A stretch of 64,000 nt of DNA from Odiellus spinosus (GCA_963920705.1 OY987231.1:4519424-4583423); one strand, 5' to 3'. Positions 24,634 to 36,116 are shown, counted from the first letter of the stretch. Notes: generated from the letters alone by a model not told the origin. A program made the numbers and translations.

Positions 24634-25419
24634 TCTTAACCAAAGACCAAACCCATAAAGCTCTACTTTCACTAGATAATTACTGGTTGATTTGTAACGA
24701 TAATTTAAACCAGTACGGCTTAAATCTTAAGGGCCTTGTCACCAGCGAAATATCGACTCAATGCGATAGTTCGCTTGATTCAAATAAGATGGCGCCACTA
24801 ATATCAAAAAATAATTTACAGAGAGTCGATTTATTATTGTAAATTAATTTTCTTTTAGGCTTAATATAATATCTCTAATCTGAATAAGCGTGTTAAACTT
24901 AAATAATAAGGTTAGTAACTATTAATATACACCTCGTATTTTGGTTCAATTAGTCTGAAGACAGATGGCGAAACCTTTTTCAAGTTTTTTAGGGCCACCA
25001 AAATTCTTCTAGGAAATTAGCGGGATATTAATCTGAAATTCTGAATGCAGATGAGACATATCATTCGATGGGTGTGTTTATATAGAGTATATATTATAAC
25101 ATATGATATATTAGTATTAATTTCAAAATTTTCCAATGTTGCCTGAAATATTAGCCTCTTACGGAAGTTACGGTAAGAGGCTAAAATATTTCACACAAGC
25201 TGGTGGGCAAAAAGCGAATAAAAATCGTGTATCGAATAAAATTTTATACTCGCTCCCTGCAAACATGACTAATTAATGGAACCTATTAATTAATCTAAGC
25301 TGCAAACTCGCGTATTCATAGAGAATAGAGAGTAGCAAGTCAGAGCCCCCTCTGTTGCGCTTTAGGTTTATATAGGCGCAAACCAAACTGATTAACTTCC
25401 GTTTCTTTTTGTAAGAACC
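24634..25419. other. Intergenic region upstream of Wwox
   Basis: Presumed Wwox promoter side. No TATA box is convincing close to the ATG. A GATGGCGCC motif lies near 24788. A hairpin lies at 25145-25191. Otherwise AT-rich and unremarkable. Confidence 0.45.
25145..25191. repeat. Hairpin
   Basis: The arms TAGCCTCTTAC and GTAAGAGGCTA are exact complements around a 10-nt loop. The stem extends outward through GAAATATT and AATATTTC with a small bulge. Confidence 0.75.
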
Positions 25420-25963
25420 ATAGAGACTTTTAACATAGGGAGTGGAAAATCATGCCTTTGCCAAGGCAAAACGAGATGTAGCCACGGACCGTGTATATAC
25501 CGGACGAGAAAAGCAAGCGTTTTTCTGCCCCGTGCACCGACTCTCAATAGAGCCCAGAAAATAATCGTACAAGGTCATTTATTAAATTCAAATTGGCGCG
25601 TGTCTTTAAATCGCTAGGATAACCATTTTGAAATTTCGCTCTCACGTGACACAAGAGTCACGAGAAAAAATAAAAAATGACCTTGTACCACTATTTTCTC
25701 TCTCGCTTCAGAGCCCAATGCTCGGGGAAGTTTTTTTGCACAGTGGAAGGCTGGCGAATTCTCGTCCGGTATATACACGGTCCGTGATGTAGCTCCCCAA
25801 GCAACCTTTGCCAATGGCCAATGCTAATAACTGGCCTGGCCAACTTCCGGTCACATGACATTAGAGGAAACTTGAAAGCGGAAATCGACCCGGCCTTTTA
25901 CAACGGTTGTTTTGAGCTACGTCTTCGCCTCTACTTTCCACTCCCTATGTTAAAAGTCTCTGT
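25420..25963. mobile_element. Outer MITE, split by an inner element
   Basis: The terminal inverted repeats share AGAGACTTTTAACATAGGGA and continue with GTGGAAA. The flanks are GTAAGAACC on the left (25411-25419) and GTAAGAATC on the right (25964-25972), an imperfect 9-bp duplication. A second inverted-repeat element lies inside at 25483-25786. No coding capacity. Confidence 0.85.
25483..25786. mobile_element. Inner MITE with 7-bp target duplication
   Basis: The terminal inverted repeats begin CACGGACCGTGTATATACCG and the right end is the complement with one change. ATGTAGC flanks both sides (25476-25482, 25787-25793). The interior also folds on itself through ACAAGGTCATTT and AAATGACCTTGT. 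No ORF. Confidence 0.88.
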
Positions 25964-26089
25964 GTAAGAATCGGAGCTGCAACTTTTCTGTATAGGAAGT
26001 CAGCAGAGACCGAGTTTTAAACCAAGTTTAGTAAAAAATTCCGTTATATAGGCTTCCCTTTTAACTGCTTTTGTGTCACGTCTTATTAG

Positions 26090-26315
26090 GGCGAGCGCAG
26101 CCGAAGCGCGTGATCGAGGAGGCTATGTTTATACTGAAAGACAGAACGTGATATTTCATAAGCCACCCGTTCCTGTATACCTCGACGGAAAGGGGAGTTT
26201 CACCATAATTAGGTCAGCCAATAATATTTCGCCGTTAGTTGTAGTTTTGGGTTTGATTATAGTTTTTGTCTGGGTAAATTACCGAGGAAGAAGTTACTCA
26301 TGTAACGTTACATAA
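26090..26315 (+). CDS. Possible terminal exon of a small single-pass membrane protein
   Basis: After a candidate splice acceptor (CTTATTAG at 26082-26089) an open frame encodes about 75 residues to a TAA. It starts with a charged segment (ASAAEARDRGGYVYTERQ), passes through HKPPVPVYLDGKGSFTI, and ends with a hydrophobic stretch (LVVVLGLIIVFVWV) and a short tail with a Cys. It has no in-frame ATG, so an upstream exon would be needed and none was found; the MITE pair at 25.4-26.0 kb lies immediately upstream. The family is not recognised. The codon pattern and the single well-formed transmembrane segment make chance less likely, but this remains a candidate. Confidence 0.35.
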
Positions 26316-27878
26316 AAAAAGTACTGGCGTCATTAAATCTCTGTAGTAGTTTCGTAACTTTCGTTCTGCATCAATGGAAATATGGAATTGTTCACCTCAC
26401 CTCTGGGCTCTGATTGAGTTGATTCTCGGAACTGCGCCAGAATTATTATAAGAAATCGATAGAGTAAGAACAATTTTTACTGATTTTATTTAATTCTTTC
26501 AATTCAACTCTCGAAAAGGGTTTTATTTAAAAGCAGTCCTTAAGCCTTTGCGTAGCCTATTGTAATTTTTCAGTTTTAAGTTTTCTTTTAGAAATTACAA
26601 TTTAGACCAGTTTTACATTTATGATTTTACTATACATTTTATGGTCAGAATTATGTACCTAATTTTAAATGTAAGATTTCTCTATGGTTTTCTACTTTTA
26701 TTTTAGTAATAAGTTGAGTTTTTTTTGGTCTCGCCATGGGTTTAGTACATCGAAATTTCAATCTTAATTTTGAATTTTATTATTTAGAAGTAGGCATGTT
26801 GCTTTAGACTATGGATAAACCTATAGTTTGCTTAATTGAATTGCATTTAGTGTACAAGGTTCATCCATTGTGTCACACACTCATTAGTGTCGCAAAAAAA
26901 TTTAAAAACTAGTAATGCAGTTAAAAAAAAACTCAAGGAGTTTTTAGTTTTCCGAGGTGATGATCACTCCGCAAAGAGTCCGCATAGTCTTTGATTGTTT
27001 TAATGTGTGATTATGTAACTGACTACATATTTAGCATTCCCAAGGCTGAGGTCAGTTAGTTGTACAGTCTATTTCTATTACGATAATACGGGTATGATTA
27101 ACCCCTCAGAATTTTCTGTCAAATTTCAATATCAGTTACAAACACTCAAAATTGTTCATATTCTGATTTTAAAATTTATATTTTAGAACACTGAACATTC
27201 TTTGCCAGTTTCATATTGAAAAAATTACTCTAATGTATGTTTGAATATAACTCTAGTCTGAAACGGTAAGAGATTTCCGCTATTGGCTAGATTCAAGAAT
27301 AGCTAATGCAGCGGATTTCAATAATTACCACATTATTTCTAAATAACAAAAATTAGAGAAAATTATGATGAAAAACTTAGTCACCGCTCACCGCAAACTA
27401 TTATTAAGAAAGTTACATACGATTAATTAACAATGCGCCAAGGCTTACCATTGCCCATTTCCCCATTATTATTGAAAAATTCGTGAGTAATTTTAGATTT
27501 AACTACAAAATTAAGTTAGTTTAGGTTAGGTAAGGTAAAAACTTATTTTTGGCTATGTGTTGGTAAAGATTTAATTGAAGGGATGTTCTTCTTGTGAAAA
27601 CAACTTTTTAATCTATTGGATTTTTACATATAGGAAGGTTATAATTTCAAGTTCTTGTGACTTTCTTTTATCTTAGTAATGTTTTCCCATTATACTGAAT
27701 TAGGGGGGAAAAAAAAAAAAAAAAAAGTGGCAGCAGCTATTCTTGAAAACTCCCGTTCAATTAAATTTACCGAATATTTTTCTAAACTGATCAATGAAAC
27801 TTTTTTATTTTATAAAAATACTCTAGTTTTAAAGTATTACGTTGCCTGTGGCTTCAGTTACGTTACGAGGCTACCAAG
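26316..27878. other. Intergenic, nothing recognised
   Basis: AT-rich, with a poly(A) run near 27711-27726. The short open frame at 27679-27933 overlaps the start of the next gene in another frame and is not supported. Confidence 0.45.
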
Positions 27879-29538
27879 ATGCCTTCTCCCAAGTATAGAT
27901 TGTACGTATTTAATTGATATAGTTAAATGTTAATCACAAAAAATAATTTGCTTTTAATTTTAGAGAGAAATTTATGTGGAGTTTCTTAGAAAACAGCATA
28001 AAATCTGGCTTATACGGTCGCAAACTTTATGTAGTTAAAAAATTAAAGACTGGTTATATTCTTGCAATTCAAGCAAAAAATCAAGGAACCGTTCCTTGGG
28101 ACGAGCTTCCTAAAGAGTGGATTGTCTTAATGGTGCGTCAAATATAAAAGATGCGCGAGCTAAACCTTTTTTTTAAATTGTGGAAAACTTTTCCAGGATT
28201 ATCAAAAGCTAAAAGGTCGGCAACGTCCGAATACACCTAAGGGGTTTACAGCAATGCGATCAGCGTTTTTTAACGCTTTACCTAGATGTCTATGTTTGTC
28301 TGTGAACAAAGGCTCATTTGCGCGTATAAAGGAATTTTCCAAGTACGGTTTTCATCCGGAGATAAATTACAAATACTATTTATTTACCTGTAAGTTGATC
28401 TTTTGCCTTTCAATCTTAAAAGGGATCAAAATAAAACTTAACCTAAATAAAAATCTATTAATTGCGGTATCTAATCTATTGATCATTATTTTTCTTTAAA
28501 TGTAAATAATTACATTTAACTTTGTCTTACATACTAAATTAGTCCCTTTCAAGATTGCGAATATTTTAAGCCCAATTTCTTAATTGAGTCGTAAATTTTA
28601 ACAAAGGCGAACAAAATTCTATGCCTGTGTGGCCAGTAAATTTAATCGAAGAACCGATCACTTCTGATGATGAACAAGAAGTTCCTCATTCACCAAATAA
28701 TATATTGGAACAAGCTATACTTGAGGCTGAAGTTAGTGATCAATCGAGATCATCGTCGATCAGTGAAGATGCGATGAAAACCGAACCGATAACTCCCACG
28801 AGTGTCTCGTCGTCAAACTGGAATGAAGAATTCATTGACCTGAGGAATATTATGCAGTTTCCCATTGAAAATGTGGCGCAAAACTCGACCGAGATAGTAC
28901 GATGCAATCTTCTTAAAGATATTTTTCCATATATGGAAAATAATGAAGGAAACGTCAATAACGCGAATCACGATAACGCGTTAAGCGAAGTTTCACACAA
29001 TGACGCCGAAATAAGGTGCGTCTTTAATCCTGTTGCTCACGCAGCCGAGCAGGACCCCCCGGGTGCAAATGCTGTAGCCCTTTTTACATCACAGCAAATG
29101 GAGTCTGGTGAAGTACCGTCGAACCCAGAGGGTACGATCATGGATCACGAAGGCAGCCAAATGGGTCAAAATTATACGCCCGAATCATCTCCATTGCATG
29201 ACGCCGCTACTGGTGGTCCAATGTGGGGTGATTTGATGGAGAATGCTTCCGTACCATTGGGCAGTCAGCCTCTGGTCTCCGAAGCCCCATTGGAGTATTA
29301 TACCCAATGCGACGAGACCCAAACCCAAATTAATCCACTTTCATTTTTGAATCGTAATGAAAATTCCGCAGATTATGCTAGGGATGTAATTTCTGCTAAT
29401 AATAATTTGAACGAGTTGTTGTGTTTGTTAAATGAGCCCCCAGAGTCATTTACCATCGACAATGATCTGGATGAATGTCTAAGAGAATTTAATGAAATGG
29501 ATATGGAAAACGTTTCCATGGTTGTCCCGAGAGGATAA
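27879..29538 (+). CDS. Putative transcription factor with a candidate IRF-like DNA-binding region
   Basis: Four exons join in phase: 27879-27901, 27964-28132, 28197-28389 and 28607-29538, giving 438 residues from ATG to TAA with AATAAA at 29797. Residues 1-128 are basic and compact: FMWSFLENSIKSGLYG, GYILAIQAKNQGTVPW, LPKEWIVLM, KGRQRP and PKGFTAMRSAFFNALP. The order and spacing recall the interferon regulatory factor winged helix (WL..QI.SG.Y, FRIPWKH, FKAW, G...P.PK.WK...RCALN). Only some of the hallmark Trp are present, so the match is suggestive. Residues 130-438 are acidic and low in Lys, rich in Ser, Asn and Glu, with a sumoylation-like MKTE and an acidic, leucine-rich C-terminus (LNELLCLLNEPPE, LDECLREFNEMDMENV), as expected of an activation domain. 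Likely nuclear. It could instead be an unrelated lineage-specific regulator. Confidence 0.6.
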
Positions 29539-29796
29539 CTTTTTACAAGAATTCTTAGCTTTGATGTATGTTATTTCTTTCTGTAAATTACCAATTTTAA
29601 TTTTTAGTAGAGCTGTTCGAATAGTGAATTTTCAAAATGAATCTAGCACCAAATCCCAAAAAAATTGTTTGAATATTGAGAATTGCATATAAACTCCCCC
29701 GAAAACCCTGTTTATCTTGACTTTTGTCTGGCTAAACTGCGGGGGAAAGAAGATCCATGTTGAGCTTGACGTCAACATCATTTTAATTTGAAATTG

Positions 29797-29802
29797 AATA
29801 AA
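29797..29802 (+). terminator. Poly(A) signal of the IRF-like gene
   Basis: AATAAA lies about 260 bp after the stop codon. Confidence 0.6.
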
Positions 29803-29889
29803 CGTCTTTGTTCGATCTAACAACAATCGTTATTAAAACATGGCGTTATTTTTTTATTCGGTTTTCTTGAAATGGCATATTTGATTCAA

Positions 29890-30603
29890 CAGGGTTCGTA
29901 CACGACCTGGGAAACCTGGAAAAGTCAGGGAATTTGGAAATTGGCCCAAAAAATCAATGAAAAGTCATTGAATTTGGAAAGTGGCCCCAAAGGTCAGGGA
30001 AAAGTCAGGAATTTGAAAATAGCCCAAATGGTCAGAGAAAATAAATATTTTGGTATGTGTCAAGGAACTGTTTATGATTGGTTTACCAATCAGTAGATAA
30101 ATATATAAAAAGCTCAGTTCGGCTTGATCAACTTGTTAGTTTTGCGGCCGCGTCACTAGACGTCACGCATCCCCTAGAGTTCCGGATGTAAAAAGAGCGC
30201 AGGCGCGGAGAAAGCAGGCGTTAAGCTTGAGAGTAAAACTAGAGATCTTTAGAATTTTGTCATTCTGACTGCGGGCGCCGTGCTTCTGCAAAAGAAACGT
30301 CACAGGTGACGTCGACGCTCAACTTACGAAAAAGGACTTCTCCCTTTTGTATATTTATCTGTTGTAACATAATTATTATAAACAGAAAATATGTGCCTAA
30401 AGATTCAAATTGTTTCTCATATTCTGAATAAACTATCAGCTGACCCCGCTGTCAAATAAAATGTGGGAATTGCCAGCAGCTAGCTCGTAAGAATATATTC
30501 ATGAAAAAAGTATTATAATTGGTCAGGGAAATTATTTAGTAATGGTCAGGGAAAACCTGGAAAAGTCAGGGAAATAAACTTCCAAAATTTTGTACGAACC
30601 CTG
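29890..30603. mobile_element. hAT-like MITE
   Basis: The ends are inverted (CAGGGTTCGTAC and GTACGAACCCTG). TTCAA sits just outside each end. The subterminal sequence on both sides repeats ACCTGGAAAAGTCAGGGAA-type motifs, and the interior (30140-30320) is CpG-rich with no ORF. The termini fit the hAT style, but the visible duplication is only 5 bp. Confidence 0.7.
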
Positions 30604-30969
30604 TTCAACCTAATATAACTCGGAAATTCGTTTATTTGAATGTCCCAAAGAATTTTGAGCTTTGAGGTATGTAATTCCTTATAGTAGAATGTTTGGAAAT
30701 TGTAGAAAAAAAAAAAAAGTTTATTCACTCTTGTAACTAATACCGGAGTTTGTTCTAAACATTTTTATCTCAGGTATATTAACCAAATTGACTATAGGTA
30801 AATATTAATTGTTATTAAATGGATAAACGTTAAATTTAGGTGCACCTTCACAACTTACTGATCAAACGAATCCAGACTGGATTCCAAATAAAATCTTAGA
30901 CCAGTCTATCTAGCGAACATATCGGAGAAATATCTTATATGTATGCAGTTACTAACCAATAATTGATAA

Positions 30970-31277
30970 AATTATTTCGGCTATTTTGAACAACAGCCCT
31001 CGGGCGACATTTTTTTTATTTAATATTTTTGCAATCCTTACGTATTATGAAACAATTTGCCGTAAAATTTTTTACGCGCAAATGGTTAGGTTAGGTTAGC
31101 CGAAACGTTTTTAATAAATAATTTTAAATAAAAAATAAGCTACAAAAAATTTAATTTTAACAATTCCCAAATATTTTTTTTTAACAAAACTAACCATTAT
31201 GACGTAAGGATTGCAAAAAAATATAAATAAAAAAAAATTGGCGCCCAAGGGCTATTGTTCAAAATTGCCATTATTTC
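30970..31277. mobile_element. MITE with about 70-bp inverted ends
   Basis: The left arm (TTTTGAACAACAGCCCTCGG, then TTGCAATCCTTACGT) is answered inverted on the right (ACGTAAGGATTGCAA, then AAGGGCTATTGTTCAAAA). The centre has GGTTAGGTTAGGTTAG. No coding sequence. Confidence 0.75.
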
Positions 31278-31845
31278 AACTAGCGAAAGAATAACGTAAA
31301 TGAACCTCAGACAAGCTCCAAAGTAAAAGTTGGAAACACATAGAGTTCAACGACAACGTGTGGACAAGCTAAAGACTAGTCAATTTTATAGTAAAACAGT
31401 TACCTAAATAGCAATCAAACCGTAAAAGGGGAAAAACGAGATTATAGGCGAATGGGAAAAGCTTAATTTTCTGTAGAAGGGTGTAATTCTTAGAACCCGG
31501 TAGGGTTTTCTTAGAACCCGGTAGGGTTCTATGTTATGGGCTGATCATCATCTGTAATGCTATTTTGATTTCCTTAAAAAAATGGACCTTTAGCCAATCA
31601 GAACGCTCCATTTCCCCATTGAAATAACATTAAAATCGACTTTTTCGAGGACATGTCCCGTGCATCGCAGAACTAAAAGAGGAATTATTTGTTACGGTTA
31701 AAATCAATTTTAAGTGGTAGAGCAAGGTTCGAATGTTGAACTTTTCAAGTTTCATTTAAAAATATTAAGTCTAAGTATTTTAAAATTAATTATGAAGTTG
31801 ACCCATTTTTGGTACTTAGCTGGTTTCGCGCATGGCCAAATTCGT

Positions 31846-32524
31846 AATGTTATTCTATGGGATTTGGTTTTTTAAAAGTGGCTTACCTTTCAGATTTATT
31901 TTCTAATACTTCCGGATATTTTTCAGACTTGGATTTTCCGTGTGGTATGAATTAAGATTCGAGCTTTATTTTAAGACTAATTTCATAATTTTACACCGAT
32001 TAGTTGGCCCACAATCTATTTATGAAAACGGACGAAAAAGTAAGGCGGAGAAATAGATTCGCCAAAAACCTAAGCCTAATTTGACAAATTAGGCTTAGGT
32101 TTTATATGGCTTTTTAAAATCACGTGCAGGAGGACTCGTAGAGGAGCGCGCTTGATTTGGAGGCTATGGGTATTGAACTCTGACTTAATTTCTCCTTCTT
32201 CATATTTTTGCCGTTTATGAAATTAGTCTAAAACTAAAGCCCGTAAAATATCTGGAATCATTAGAAAATAAATCTGAAAGGTAAGTCTCTTACAAAAAAT
32301 CTAAATCCCATAGAATTACATTAATTTTCAATTTCTCCGCCTGTTTTTTTTTTTTTTTTTTTTTTTTTTTTGCCGTTTTTATAAATAGACTGTGGCCAAA
32401 CTAATCGGTGTAAAATTATGAAATTAGTCTTAAAATAAAGTCCGAAAAATATCTGGAATCATTAGAAAATAAATCTGAAAGGTAAGTCTCGTACAAAAAA
32501 TCTAAATCCCATAGAATAACATTA
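31846..32524. mobile_element. Fold-back element with a third internal copy
   Basis: The left arm (31846-about 32040) contains TTCTATGGGATTT, CTTACCTTTCAGATTTATT and GGCGGAGAAAT. The right arm (32373-32524) is its inverted copy, and 32215-32340 is another inverted copy, so the right arm is duplicated. Between them are a 39-bp perfect hairpin and a T run of about 27. Confidence 0.75.
32065..32103. repeat. Perfect 19-bp-arm hairpin with 1-nt loop
   Basis: The arms AAAACCTAAGCCTAATTTG and its exact complement are separated by a single A. It sits at the centre of the fold-back element. Confidence 0.9.
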
Positions 32525-32618
32525 AGTTTCAATTTCTCCGCCTTAAAACTTAAAAGTACTCTCCTTTTTAAAAATGTGAAAGTCCGAACGACTTGGCATT
32601 TCGAACGGCAATAAGGAA

Positions 32619-33698
32619 GGTATTAACATCCAAAATAATGAAAAAAATAATTTAAATTTAGTTTAAAGGGTAATGGGAAAAATATGAAGATTTCGCTGCG
32701 GTTGACGGAGGTATTAACATCAAAAATAATGAAAAAATAAATTTTAATTGGGATTAAAGGGCACTGGTAAAAATGTAGAGATTTGACTGAATCAAGTGCA
32801 GCTGCCGCAGCTATTAACATCAAAAATTATGAAAAAATTAATTTTAATTGGGATTAAAGGGCACTGGTAAAAATGTAGAGATTTGACTGGAATCAAGTGC
32901 GGCTGCCGGAAGTATTAACATCAAAAATTATGAAAAAATTAATTTTAATTGGGATTAAAGGGCACTGGTAAAAATGTAGAGATTTTACTGAATCAAGTGT
33001 GGCTGCCGCAGCTATTAACATCAAAAATTATGAAAAAATTAATTTTAATTGGGATTAAAGGGCACTGGTAAAAATGTAGAGATTTGACTGGAATCAAGTG
33101 CGGCTGCCGGAGGTATTAACATCAAAAATTATGAAAAAATTAATTTTAATTGGGATTAAAGGGCACTGGTAAAAATGTAGAGATTTGACTGAATCAAGTG
33201 TGGCTGCCGCAACTATTAACATCAAAAATTATGAAAAAATTAATTTTAATTGGGATTAAAGGGCACTGGTAAAAATGTAGAGATTTGACTGGAATCAAGT
33301 GCGGCTGCCGCAGCTATTAACATCAAAAATTATGAAAAAATTAATTTTAATTGGGTTTAAAGGACAATGGTAAAAATGTAGAGATCTGACTGAATCAAGT
33401 GCGGCTGCCGCAGCTATTAACATCAAAAATTATGAAAAAATTAATTTTAATTGGGTTTAAAGGACAATGGTAAAAATGTAGAGATCTGATTGAATCAAGT
33501 GCGGCTGTGGCAGCTATTAACATCAAAAATTATGAAAAATTTTATTTTAATTGGGTTTAAAGGGCAATGGTAAAAATGTAGAGATCCAACTGAATCAAGT
33601 GCGGCTGCCCCAGCTATTAACATGAAAAATAATGAAAAATTTTATTTTAATTGGGTTTAAAGGGCAATAGTAAAAATGTAGAGATTTGACTGAATCAC
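32619..33698. repeat. About 100-bp tandem array
   Basis: About 11 copies of a roughly 100-bp unit containing TATTAACATCAAAAATTATG, GGGATTAAAGGGCACTGG and GAATCAAGTGCGGCTGCCG. The middle copies are nearly identical and the outer ones diverge, the usual pattern of unequal exchange. Adjacent variants (CGGAGG and CGCAGC before the unit start) alternate between copies, hinting at a 200-bp dimer. Confidence 0.95.
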
Positions 33699-33762
33699 TT
33701 TTTAAAGGGCTAGTCTTTTAATATAGAAGTTAACACTTTCGTGCTAGACTGAAGTGACAGAT

Positions 33763-36116
33763 ATTATATCAAAAATGTCTTTGCGAACAAAGACCCAGAA
33801 GGACATGTTATGGCCTTGAATGTCTGAAGTGACAGATATTTAATTTTCTTTTAAAACATTAAATTTAAATACAATTAAATTTTCTTTTAAAACATGAAAT
33901 TTAAATATAATTAGATTTTCTTTTAAAACGAAATTTAAATATAATCACAATCTGGCACGATTTAGAGTTTCAAATTTCAAAACAACTGATTTTATTCACT
34001 CGGAAATATTTAAGAAAAAACATAACAGACGATTTTCTCCCATTGACGCTTAACATTAAATTTCGCTTAATTATTTTTCAGGGATTACGTGTCAAACAAA
34101 ACGAAACTTTTCGTTCGATAGAAAAATTTACTTGATTTAGCTTTGGCTTTAGGCGTAGAATCAAAGTTCTATGATCTGATCTCATACCTTAATTGGATAA
34201 TGTTTTCTATGGATAATGTTTTATTATAACTCCTCGACTTTAGTCGAGGCAATTCGTTCATGTTAGCTTATGAATGCTTATACAAGGAATTTAAAGGGAA
34301 TAAAAATTCCCCATATTTTAATTTTTAATCTAGGTTGCAAACGAACAAACCTAATCCATGGATAATGTTTTATTACAACTCCTCGACTTTAGTCGAGGCA
34401 ATTCGTTCATGTTAGCTTATGAATGCTTATACAAGGAATTTAAAGGGAAAATAATTTCCCATATTTAAATTTTTAATCTAGGTTGCAAACGAACAAACCT
34501 AATCCATGGATAATGTTTTATTACAACTCCTCGACTTTAGTCGAGGCAATTCGTTCATGTTAGCTTATGAATGCTTATACAAGGAATTTAAAGGGAAAAA
34601 AATTTCCCATATTTTAATTTTTAATCTAGGTTGCAAACGAACAAACCTAATCCATGGATAATGTTTTATTACAACTCCTCGACTTTAGTCGAGCCAATTC
34701 GTTCATGTTAGCTTATGAATGCTTATGCAAGGAATTTAAAGGGAAAAAAATTCCCCATATTTAAATTTTTAATCTAGGTTGCAAACGAACAAACCTAATC
34801 CATGGATAATGTTTTATTACAACTCCTCGACTTTAGTCGAGGCAATTCGTTCATGTTAGCTTATGAATGCTTATACAAGGAATTTAAAGGGAAAATAATT
34901 TCCCATATTTAAATTTTTAATCTAGGTTGCAAACGAACAAACCTAATCCATGGATAATGTTTTATTACAACTCCTCGACTTTAGTCGAGGCAATTCGTTC
35001 ATGTTAGCTTATGAATGCTTATACAAGGAATTTAAAGGGAAAAAAATTCCCCATATTTTAATTTTTAATCTAGGTTGCAAACGAACAAACCTAATCCATG
35101 GATAATGTTTTATTACAACTCCTCGACTTTAGTCGAGCCAATTCGTTCATGTTAGCTTATGAATGCTTATACAAGGAATTTAAAGGGAAAAAAATTCCCC
35201 ATATTTTAATTTTTAATCTAGGTTGCAAACGAACAAACCTAATCCATGGATAATGTTTTATTACAACTCCTCGACTTTAGTCGAGGCAATTCGTTCATGT
35301 TAGCTTATGAATGCTTATACAAGGAATTTAAAGGGAATAAAAATTCCCCATATTTTAATTTAGGTTGCGAACGAACAAACCTAATCCATGGATAATGTTT
35401 TATTATAACTCCTAATAACTAATTAGTGGTCCCTTATGGAAATCATCATTTAAATTGTACGGTTTTAATGAAAAGAAAAATGAAAGTATTACAATTTATT
35501 TAAAAACCTTATCCGCTCTAAAATTCGTCGCTTTGAAGTTCTCTTCCCTCGCGCGCGCAATATAGCTTTGAAAGTACAAATTGTTATGGTTTGCGTCGTC
35601 TGCTAAGTTAGAAAAGAAGGTGACTTTAAACGGGCTTTAAAAATCACATTTCCCTTTATCATATACCCATTCCAATAAACCGGCGAGTATTTTTAACGAT
35701 CCGTTCAATTGCGAGTCGTGGAAATTCGGGTTAAATTAAGAAAACAAAAAGTGGACTCGCGTTATACTGAAAAATGACAGTTCAATACACGTTTTCCCTG
35801 AAAAATAATTAAGCGAAATTTAATGTTAAGCGTCAATGGGAGAAAATCGTCTGTTATGTTTTTTCTTAAATATTTCCGAGTGAATAAAATCAGTTGTTTT
35901 GAAATTTGAAACTCTAAATCGTGCCAGATTGTGATTATATTTAAATTTCGTTTTAAAAGAAAATCTAATTATATTTAAATTTCATGTTTTAAAAGAAAAT
36001 TTAATTGTATTTAAATTTAATGTTTTAAAAGAAAATTAAATATCTGTCACTTCAGACATTCAAGGCCATAACATGTCCTTCTGGGTCTTTGTTCGCAAAG
36101 ACATTTTTGATATAAT
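33763..36116. mobile_element. Long-TIR DNA element with internal 147-bp tandem repeats
   Basis: Arms of about 320 bp (33763-34084 and 35796-36116) are near-perfect inverted copies (both contain GCGAACAAAGACCCAGAAGG or its complement, and GGACATGTTATGGCC). Between them lie eight tandem 147-bp units and short unique flanks without an ORF. The architecture matches non-autonomous fold-back transposons with central tandem repeats, such as Tetris of Drosophila virilis. The target duplication is not resolved. Confidence 0.85.
34208..35413. repeat. 147-bp satellite-like array
   Basis: Eight copies, each about 147-148 bp, begin TGGATAATGTTTTATTACAA and carry the palindrome CTCGACTTTAGTCGAG. They differ by only a few substitutions and 1-bp indels (for example GTCGAGGC or GTCGAGCC; AAAATAAT or AAAAAAAT). 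The variants recur in several copies in a way that suggests block exchange. Confidence 0.97.

Noticed and set aside
31084-31099. Telomere-like GGTTAGGTTAGG
   Set aside because: Only about three TTAGG units, in the centre of a MITE; too short for an interstitial telomere.
34208-35413. CRISPR-like regular repeats
   Set aside because: The units are contiguous 147-bp tandem repeats without variable spacers, in a eukaryotic transposon.
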